DNA of 12,126 nucleotides from CAYUYM01 sp964449305. Its GTDB lineage: Bacteria; Bacteroidota; Ignavibacteria; SZUA-365; CAYQST01. Location of the stretch: positions 1-12,126 of the forward strand of contig CAYUYM010000111.1 in assembly GCA_964449305.1 (NCBI GenBank). Direction: 5' to 3'. This document shows positions 6,945 to 12,126 of this stretch, piece by piece (positions within the stretch are counted from its first letter, which is position 1; each line of letters opens with the position of its first letter). The notes beneath the pieces were generated by a model. That model made no database searches. It was not told where the DNA came from and saw nothing but the letters and a program-made list of their open reading frames with translations. Made by a program: the position numbers and the translations under genes.

Positions 6945-7063
6945 TTGTTCTGTTCCGGCGCCTTCCGCGCCGCTCAGGCATCAATGCCGCGCGTCGTCCG
7001 CATGCCGCCGGAACGCAGCATGAACCGCAGCCATCCTCTTCTCCACCAGCATCCGCCTCCCCC

Positions 7064-7975
7064 ATGTCCATCACCGCACAGGAGTATCGTCGACGCGTCT
7101 GCGATGCGATGAACTTCATCAGCGCGAATCTCCACCGCGAGCTGTCGCTGGAGGAGATCGCCTCCCATGCATCCTTCTCCATGTTCCACTTCCACCGCAT
7201 CTTCCGGACGGTGGTGGGCGAAACGGTTGCGGAGTTCACCTGGCGCCTCCGTCTTGAGACGGCCGCCAACCGCCTCATGACGAAGCGTCACGAGGGCATC
7301 ACCGCCATCGCGCTGGACTGCGGGTTTTCCAGCCCGCAGAATTTCGCGCGCATGTTCCGCCGCCGCTTTGGCACCACGCCCTCCGCGTATCGGAATCGCA
7401 AGTGTGGAAACGCAGTGAGCAACATCGAAACCGTTTCCTCGTTGCACACGGTGTATGTTGCCGATGAACTCATTCCGCATCACACGCCAACCACAAGGAG
7501 AATCATGATGAACGCCACCGTGAAGGATCTGCCCCGCATGACCGTCGCCTATGTCCGAAAGCTCGGCCCCTATGGCCAAGCCACCTGCGAGCAGGCCTTC
7601 GGAGAGCTGATGCACTGGGCGGGGCCGCGCGGGCTGCTCGGGAAGGGGGCCATGCTCGCCGTCTACTGGGACAACCCCGAAGTGACACCGCCGGACAAAT
7701 GCCGCACCGACGCCTGCCTCGTCGTGTCGGCCGACACCGACACCGCCGGGCAGGTGGCCATCCAGTCCGTCGGCGGCGGCCCGCATGCGGTCTGCTCCTT
7801 CGTCGTCGCCGCGGCCGACATTGCCCAGGCATGGGACGAGGCCTTCCACTGGCTTGTGGACAACGGCCATGAATGTGACGACCGCCCCACGTTCGAGCTC
7901 TACCACGCCACTCCCGACCAGCATCCCGAGGGCAAGTGGACGCTCGACATCTGCATCCCCCTGAAACGTCCATGA
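7064..7975 (+). CDS. AraC-type transcriptional regulator with C-terminal GyrI-like effector domain
   Basis: The 303-residue protein has an N-terminal AraC DNA-binding domain (about 8-111) with two helix-turn-helix units: LSLEEIASHASFSMFHFHRIF (split near 28-48) and ITAIALDCGFSSPQNFARMFRRRFGTTPSAYR (79-110, the most conserved part of the family). A linker of about 35 residues leads to a GyrI-like/SbmC small-molecule binding domain (about 150-303; LPRMTVAYVRKLGPYG at 156-171, WTLDICIPL at 292-300). This is the Rob/BmrR-like layout in which a hydrophobic or cationic ligand changes activity. The ATG at 7064 has no Shine-Dalgarno. In contrast, AAGGAG at 7495-7500 precedes two adjacent in-frame ATGs at residues 148 and 149, so the effector domain could also be made alone. 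The gene is divergent from the VOC gene and followed by a quinone oxidoreductase. Confidence 0.93.
   Translation: MSITAQEYRRRVCDAMNFISANLHRELSLEEIASHASFSMFHFHRIFRTVVGETVAEFTWRLRLETAANRLMTKRHEGITAIALDCGFSSPQNFARMFRRRFGTTPSAYRNRKCGNAVSNIETVSSLHTVYVADELIPHHTPTTRRIMMNATVKDLPRMTVAYVRKLGPYGQATCEQAFGELMHWAGPRGLLGKGAMLAVYWDNPEVTPPDKCRTDACLVVSADTDTAGQVAIQSVGGGPHAVCSFVVAAADIAQAWDEAFHWLVDNGHECDDRPTFELYHATPDQHPEGKWTLDICIPLKRP
7495..7510 (+). promoter_or_regulatory. internal Shine-Dalgarno and start codons inside the AraC gene
   Basis: AAGGAG (7495-7500) lies 4 nt before ATG 7505 and 7 nt before ATG 7508, both in frame. Translation from here would give a free GyrI-like domain of 155-156 residues starting at its natural boundary. 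Most start codons in the window lack any such site, so its placement is notable. Whether it is used is not known. Confidence 0.45.
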
Positions 7976-8066
7976 CACAGCATCCGGGCGGAGCGTGGTC
8001 GCATCCCGGCCACGCCCGCACCGGTGCCGTCACGTCCCGACATTCCTCATCAACCAGAACCTGCCC

Positions 8067-8642
8067 ATGAACTCCATGCTTGTCATTCTCGGCCATGCCA
8101 ACACCGACAGCCTGTGTGGCGCGCTCGCTGCGGCGTATGCCCGCGGGGCTGCCACACGGGGCGCGGAGGTCCGCGAACTCCATCTCGGCTCACTCTCCTT
8201 TGATCCCATCCTGCGCCGGGGCTACGCCGCGGAGCAGCCGCTCGAGCCCGACCTGCTCGACGCCCAGGAGGCGATCCGCCGGACCGACCACCTCGTGTTC
8301 ATTCATCCCAACTGGTGGGGGGGCATGCCCGCCCTGCTCAAGGGCTTCATTGATCGCGTGTTCATCCCCGGCTTCGCCTTCCGCTACCGCAGCGGCTCAC
8401 CGCTCTGGGACAGGCTGCTGGCGGGGCGGACCGCGGAGATCATCGTGACGATGGACTCGCCGGGCTGGTATTACCGGTGGATTGTCGGCCGCCCTGGAAT
8501 CCGTCAGTTGAAGAAGGCCATTCTCGACTTCTGCGGCATACGCGTGACGCGGATCACCCGCTTCGGACCGGTGCGCGGAAGCGACGATGCCCGGCGGCGG
8601 CAGTGGCTGGAGAAGGCGGAGATGCTGGGCCGGCGCGCGTAG
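8067..8642 (+). CDS. flavodoxin-fold NAD(P)H:quinone oxidoreductase
   Basis: The 191-residue protein belongs to the NQO1/MdaB/KefF-type flavodoxin-2 family of soluble FMN or FAD enzymes. These reduce quinones and related electrophiles by two electrons with NAD(P)H. Visible family features are the first strand and phosphate loop LVILGHANTDSLCGAL (5-20), the acceptor-site motif HPNWWGGMPALLKGFIDRVF (80-99) followed by PGFAF (101-105), and the strand EIIVTMDSPGWYY (124-136). The ATG at 8067 is chosen because the first strand begins just after it; the longer open frame from 7995 is Arg/Pro-rich and looks non-coding. No Shine-Dalgarno is seen. It follows the AraC gene by 91 nt on the same strand, and a 6-bp inverted repeat (GCGTGG/CCACGC) lies in between. 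Joint regulation is plausible but inferred. It converges with the glycoside-hydrolase-like gene, with 14 nt between stops. Confidence 0.92.
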   Translation: MNSMLVILGHANTDSLCGALAAAYARGAATRGAEVRELHLGSLSFDPILRRGYAAEQPLEPDLLDAQEAIRRTDHLVFIHPNWWGGMPALLKGFIDRVFIPGFAFRYRSGSPLWDRLLAGRTAEIIVTMDSPGWYYRWIVGRPGIRQLKKAILDFCGIRVTRITRFGPVRGSDDARRRQWLEKAEMLGRRA

Positions 8643-8656
8643 CGCCGATCACCCCC

Positions 8657-10492
8657 TCACCCGCCCCGCTTCACGCGCAGCAGTGCTCCGCCTGCATGGC
8701 GCAGCATGTACACTCCCGGCCTCCACGCAGACGCATCGATCCGGAGTGGCGTCGACACCGTCCCGCTCCACATCCGCCTGCCAAGCACGTCGGACACCTC
8801 CACCACGGTTGCGACGGCACAGGACACGAACAGGGCCGATCCCATGGGATTGGGCCAGGCTTGGAGGATTGCCGCATCGGATGGCGGCACCGATTCCACA
8901 TCTGTCGCCGTGCCTGCGATGATGTCGCGAATGGCCTGCATCTTCGCGGTGCGATCGGGCTTCGATGGATCGTCGGTGATGCCCCAGCACCCGTGGCGCG
9001 TGTAGGCGGAGGCGAGCGTGAAGTACAGGGCCAGTCCGCCTCCCAGATCGCGCCATCCCTGCCCGTAGTTGCACCGCACCACATCCCCCATGCCGGCTGT
9101 GCGATGGGCCAGAATCTGGGCGGAAAGATTCACCGTGGATCCGCCCTCGGGAAGAGAGGGGCCACCCTCGTAGGAGGTGCAGCCACCCAGAAGCCGCCAG
9201 TCGCGTGCGCGTCGAATGTGGCGAAGGCGATACGTTGCCGCCTCGGGGTCGGCGATCTGGGCCGTGATGTCGTCCATCATGCCGGCCAGAATGCGTGCCG
9301 TGTCGGGGCTCGAGGCATTCGTGGACCCGAAATACAGCGCGGTGCTCGTGGCGTAGATCTGCTCCCGTGGCGGACCGACGTGCGTGGCAATGTAGTCCAG
9401 GTGATTGTCGCTGCGCCCGGCATACGCATGCTGCCCCGCCAGGATGATGCGGACGCGGCCGTTGATTGCGCCGGGTCCGAACACGGCGCCGAACCAGCGG
9501 GACAGCTCCACCGTGCGACGCGCATGGTTCTGATCGAAGGTGATGCCGCGGTCCTGCGCGTCGGCCTGGTTCCAGGGCCCGTGCGTGGCCTGGGTGGGGC
9601 TCCACACCTCGTTGCTGCTCTCCACATACAACACAATGGCGGGGTCGAGCCCGTCGCGCAGCATCGCTGCGAGCTGTGCCACATACATCGAGTCGCACGA
9701 TTGGTGGATGCAGATCCAGATGTCTTTTTTCAGGATGTTCGCCAGCTCCACGATGTGCTCCCAGCACCAGCCATCACGCTTCCCGTTGGTGGATTCCATG
9801 GACACCTGGGCGGCATCGTCGGGCATCTTGCGCATGGACCAGGTGGTCCGTGCCGGCCACACGGGCTCGCCATCCCAGATGTTCTGCACGTTGTAGAAAC
9901 GGAAGCAGGCAAAATCGGCGGCGCGGCAGAGCGCGAGATACTCGCGTGTGAAAGTGTCCGTGGTGGCGAGCGGGTATCCCGGCCTGTTGACGCGGAGCTG
10001 TGTGATGCCGCTGTTCAGCGGGCTCGCAGGTGTGCGGCGGGTGTTGGTGAACTGGAGAAACACGAGCCCGTGATTCGGCCCCGGCCAGCCTCCGACCACG
10101 AGGTCGAAGGTGGTGGTGTTCGTGGAGGCGTCGTGGGCGATGTTTTCGATGGTCGCCATGGTGCCGGTGGCGCGCATCGATGCAGATCCGCTGAAGGAGC
10201 ATGCGTAGCGACCGCTGTAGTCGATGCGATACGCATCGGGGTCATCGATCACGCCGGCCCACTCGGCCACCGGACGCCCATCCATGAGCACGAGCTCGAA
10301 ATCCGATGCGGGCCAGCCCTGCGCATCATACGACGTCGCCCCGCTGTACCGGTTTGTATGCTTCACGATGTTCACGAAGGCGCCCATGTTGTCGAGGTTC
10401 ACCCCGAGCTGCATGGCGGGCTGGGCCGCGAGAAGCGTGGGGAGAAGGAGAAGCGTGGCGAGGCGGAGGCAGCGGGGGAGCGATGGTGGCAT
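8657..10492 (-). CDS. secreted glycoside-hydrolase-like protein with T9SS sorting domain
   Basis: The 611-residue protein starts with a signal peptide (1-23, ending LLAAQ). Its last 72 residues (540-611) are a type IX sorting domain with WPNP, DVLGRRMWSG, RPGVYMLR and RVKR, so it is probably exported and surface-attached or released. The central part looks like a (beta/alpha)8 clan A-type carbohydrate hydrolase: repeated strand motifs such as FACFRFYNV (194-202), DIWICIHQS (257-265) and IVLYVESSNEVWSP (286-299, with NE at 294-295 in the acid/base position), then GGCTSYEGGPS (436-446) with E442 as a candidate nucleophile. These assignments rest on pattern similarity to clan A and to poorly studied cellulose-binding-domain proteins; substrate and family are unknown. 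The ATG at 10492 gives the signal peptide. A weak AGGA lies about 9 nt upstream, and a TACATTTC box about 40 nt upstream. Confidence 0.85.
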   Translation of the reverse strand: MPPSLPRCLRLATLLLLPTLLAAQPAMQLGVNLDNMGAFVNIVKHTNRYSGATSYDAQGWPASDFELVLMDGRPVAEWAGVIDDPDAYRIDYSGRYACSFSGSASMRATGTMATIENIAHDASTNTTTFDLVVGGWPGPNHGLVFLQFTNTRRTPASPLNSGITQLRVNRPGYPLATTDTFTREYLALCRAADFACFRFYNVQNIWDGEPVWPARTTWSMRKMPDDAAQVSMESTNGKRDGWCWEHIVELANILKKDIWICIHQSCDSMYVAQLAAMLRDGLDPAIVLYVESSNEVWSPTQATHGPWNQADAQDRGITFDQNHARRTVELSRWFGAVFGPGAINGRVRIILAGQHAYAGRSDNHLDYIATHVGPPREQIYATSTALYFGSTNASSPDTARILAGMMDDITAQIADPEAATYRLRHIRRARDWRLLGGCTSYEGGPSLPEGGSTVNLSAQILAHRTAGMGDVVRCNYGQGWRDLGGGLALYFTLASAYTRHGCWGITDDPSKPDRTAKMQAIRDIIAGTATDVESVPPSDAAILQAWPNPMGSALFVSCAVATVVEVSDVLGRRMWSGTVSTPLRIDASAWRPGVYMLRHAGGALLRVKRGG

Positions 10493-10528
10493 GGCTGTCA
10501 GTCCTGCGTGATGGTGGATCAGAGGCAG

Positions 10529-10536
10529 GAAATGTA
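10529..10536 (-). promoter_or_regulatory. candidate -7 box of the glycoside-hydrolase-like gene
   Basis: On the minus strand TACATTTC (10536-10529) matches TAnnTTTG except for the final C, as do the boxes before the TrmO and VOC genes. It would give a leader of about 30 nt. The nearest upstream TTG (10553-10551) is only 14 nt away, which is short for a -33 element. Confidence 0.28.
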
Positions 10537-10732
10537 GCCGGTCCGATGCACAATCCGAAATCGCACTCGTGCGGCGGCGCACCGCAGGGCACCCCGACCG
10601 ACATTCGCACGTTCTTCGTATGTTGACTGCAGTCCTGATGTCGGCTCAGCGACCACCGCCACGCAGCTCCGGATCGCATGCCACCGGAACGTCATCCACA
10701 GACCGCATCGCCATCCTCCAACCTCCCCGCAC

Positions 10733-11842
10733 ATGACACACCGCATCCTCCTCTTCGCACTCCTTGCCCTGCCGCTGCATGCACAGGAGCTCATCCACAT
10801 CCCCTGCTGCGACGGTGATTCGCTTCACGGTCGGCTCTCCCTGCCCGCGTCTGGCACGGTGGAAACGCTCGTCATCGACGTCCCGTCCAGCGGACCGCAC
10901 ACGTATCTGGACATGCGCCGCGTCGGCCGCAGCACGCGCTTCACGTACCATGACTTCTTCATGAACGAATTCGCGCGCCGGGGCATCGCCTACTTCAGTT
11001 ACAGCACGCGGTACACCCGGCCGGACTCCACCGCCCCGCCGGATTTCGACCGTGTGGACCGGGAGCGCTTCGTCACCTGCACCCCGATGATGAAGGTGGA
11101 GGATCTGGAGACCGTCGTCGCCCACCTGACGCACGATCCCCGCCTCTCCGCATGCAGGGTCGCCCTGCTCGGCTTCAGCGAGGGCGGCATCATCGCCTCG
11201 CTGGCTGCGGAGCGCGCACGCGTCCGCATTGATGCGCTGTTCCTGGCCGGAACTCCGATGAAGGATCTCGAGGCCACGATCGATTGGCAGCTCGGGGGCG
11301 GCTCGTCGATGGTCACCTTCCGCCGCTTCGTCGATGCCAACGGTGACGGCATCATCCAGCGTGCCGAGTACGTCCAGGCCGATGCCCGCGCCGTGGCCCG
11401 CCTCGGGGGCAGATCCTTCGACGAGCTCGACCGGAACGCCGACAGCGTGCTGACCGCGGAGGATTTCCGCATCACCCTGCAGCCGCAGCGCGAGCGCCTC
11501 GCCAAGGCCGTGGAGGAGAACGACAACGACTGGCTGTGGACCTCCTTCTTCCGCATCGGTGCGGCATGGATCCACGGGCACAGGGAGATCGAGGCCACCG
11601 CTCCGCGCCTGCTCCGCCTCACGATCCCCGTGCATCTCTACCACGGCACCGTCGATGCGAGCTGCCCGGTGGAGGATGTGACGGCCTTTGCCGGACAGGC
11701 ATCCGCCGCGCACAGGACGAACATCCATGTGGCCACCTTCCCGGACCACGATCACTCGCTCGAGTTTCTCGCCTGGGTGGTGCGGAAGGAGATGCCCGCC
11801 GGGTTGAAGGCCCTGTTCGACGACATCGAGCGTCTTCGCTGA
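10733..11842 (+). CDS. secreted alpha/beta hydrolase with an inserted pair of EF-hand loops
   Basis: The 369-residue protein has a signal peptide (1-18, ending LHAQ) and an alpha/beta-hydrolase core. The nucleophile elbow is GFSEGG with S149, the probable acid is D308 in GTVDASCP, and the histidine is H341 (or H339) in DHDHS. This indicates an exported or periplasmic esterase, lipase or peptidase; the substrate is unknown. Between the nucleophile and the acid, where the cap domain usually sits, are two calcium-binding type loops: D201-E212 (DANGDGIIQRAE, all canonical positions filled) and D233-D244 (DRNADSVLTAED, with Asp at position 12). They lie 32 residues apart, close to the usual spacing of an EF-hand pair. 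This suggests calcium-dependent stability or lid movement, which is inference. The ATG at 10733 directly begins the signal peptide, without a Shine-Dalgarno. The next gene starts 26 nt downstream, probably in the same operon. Confidence 0.92.
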   Translation: MTHRILLFALLALPLHAQELIHIPCCDGDSLHGRLSLPASGTVETLVIDVPSSGPHTYLDMRRVGRSTRFTYHDFFMNEFARRGIAYFSYSTRYTRPDSTAPPDFDRVDRERFVTCTPMMKVEDLETVVAHLTHDPRLSACRVALLGFSEGGIIASLAAERARVRIDALFLAGTPMKDLEATIDWQLGGGSSMVTFRRFVDANGDGIIQRAEYVQADARAVARLGGRSFDELDRNADSVLTAEDFRITLQPQRERLAKAVEENDNDWLWTSFFRIGAAWIHGHREIEATAPRLLRLTIPVHLYHGTVDASCPVEDVTAFAGQASAAHRTNIHVATFPDHDHSLEFLAWVVRKEMPAGLKALFDDIERLR

Positions 11843-11868
11843 TCGATCCATTCACACCGACGCACACC

Positions 11869-12126
11869 ATGACCCGCATCCACCGCATCGCGCTCATCAT
11901 CCTGTCCGTCTTCCTCGCGGTCACGGCCATCCCGGGCGGCATTGCCCTGATCGTCGGCTTCCAGGCACCGCCGGCCTCACTTCTCGATGGCTCGCCATTC
12001 CCGGACTACCTCATCCCCGGCCTTGTGCTCGCCGTTGTCGTGGGCGGAAGCGCAGTGATCAGCACCGTCATGCTCCTTGCGCGGCATCGTCATGCCCGCC
12101 GGAGCACGCTCGCATCCGGTCTCCTC
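11869..12126 (+). CDS. small membrane protein, 3' end outside the window
   Basis: An ATG at 11869 opens a frame of 86 codons that reaches the window edge without a stop. The visible part has one hydrophobic helix at about 7-31 (RIALIILSVFLAVTAIPGG), a short loop with LLDGSPFPDYLIPG (39-52) and a second helix at about 50-71. The basic residues RHRHARR (72-78) follow, which would be on the cytoplasmic side. The pattern recalls a widespread family of uncharacterised multi-helix inner-membrane proteins, but I cannot assign a function. It follows the EF-hand hydrolase by 26 nt and is probably co-transcribed with it. No Shine-Dalgarno is visible. Confidence 0.75.
   Translation, partial: MTRIHRIALIILSVFLAVTAIPGGIALIVGFQAPPASLLDGSPFPDYLIPGLVLAVVVGGSAVISTVMLLARHRHARRSTLASGLL

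Noticed and set aside
7978..8066. GCGTGG/CCACGC inverted repeat between the AraC and oxidoreductase genes as a terminator
   Set aside because: The stem is only 6 bp with an 11-nt loop and no T-run follows, so intrinsic termination is not supported.
8477..10537. 686-codon open frame on the plus strand opposite the glycosidase-like gene
   Set aside because: The minus-strand protein has a signal peptide, a sorting domain and a coherent fold pattern. The plus frame has none and starts inside the oxidoreductase gene.

Overview
The window is a GC-rich stretch, apparently from a metagenome or draft assembly, because it contains a run of exactly 100 N. Two of its genes end in C-terminal domains of the type IX secretion system (Por sorting) type. 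Most start codons lack a Shine-Dalgarno sequence, and a few promoter-like boxes resemble the Bacteroidota -7 element (TAnnTTTG). Together these point to the Bacteroidota/Chlorobiota side of the FCB group. A GC-rich lineage such as Kapabacteria, Ignavibacteria or Rhodothermota would fit, but the exact lineage is inference. No phage, insertion sequence, CRISPR array, rRNA or tRNA was recognised.

Layout. Positions 1-492 hold no gene I can support. Positions 493-3836 (minus strand) are a two-gene polar amino acid ABC uptake operon. It has a lipoprotein that fuses two permuted substrate-binding modules to a permease, translationally coupled through an ATGA overlap to an ATPase with an unusual C-terminal domain. 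Divergent from it is a TrmO-type tRNA methyltransferase (3976-4764, plus). Converging on TrmO is a secreted class C beta-lactamase-like serine hydrolase with a sorting domain (4815 to about 6092, minus). Its 5' end runs into a 21/24-bp tandem repeat array interrupted by the assembly gap (6097-6362). Beyond the array lies a VOC-family protein (6387-6758, minus).

A divergent intergenic region of about 305 bp, rich in small palindromes, separates the VOC gene from an AraC-type regulator with a GyrI-like effector domain (7064-7975, plus). A flavodoxin-fold NAD(P)H:quinone oxidoreductase (8067-8642, plus) follows it. Converging on the oxidoreductase is a large secreted glycoside-hydrolase-like protein with a sorting domain (8657-10492, minus). 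Divergent from that is a secreted alpha/beta hydrolase carrying two EF-hand loops (10733-11842, plus), followed by the start of a small membrane protein cut by the window edge.

How the genes work together. The ABC pair forms a complete importer in two polypeptides. The regulator, VOC protein and oxidoreductase look like a small-molecule or electrophile response neighbourhood, with the palindromes as candidate operators; this is inference. The two sorting-domain proteins and the EF-hand hydrolase are exported hydrolases and look otherwise unrelated. I did not find an obvious new multi-gene system. The points most worth checking are the repeat array that is in frame with the hydrolase signal peptide, the permuted and duplicated binding protein, the ATPase tail, and the internal Shine-Dalgarno inside the AraC gene.
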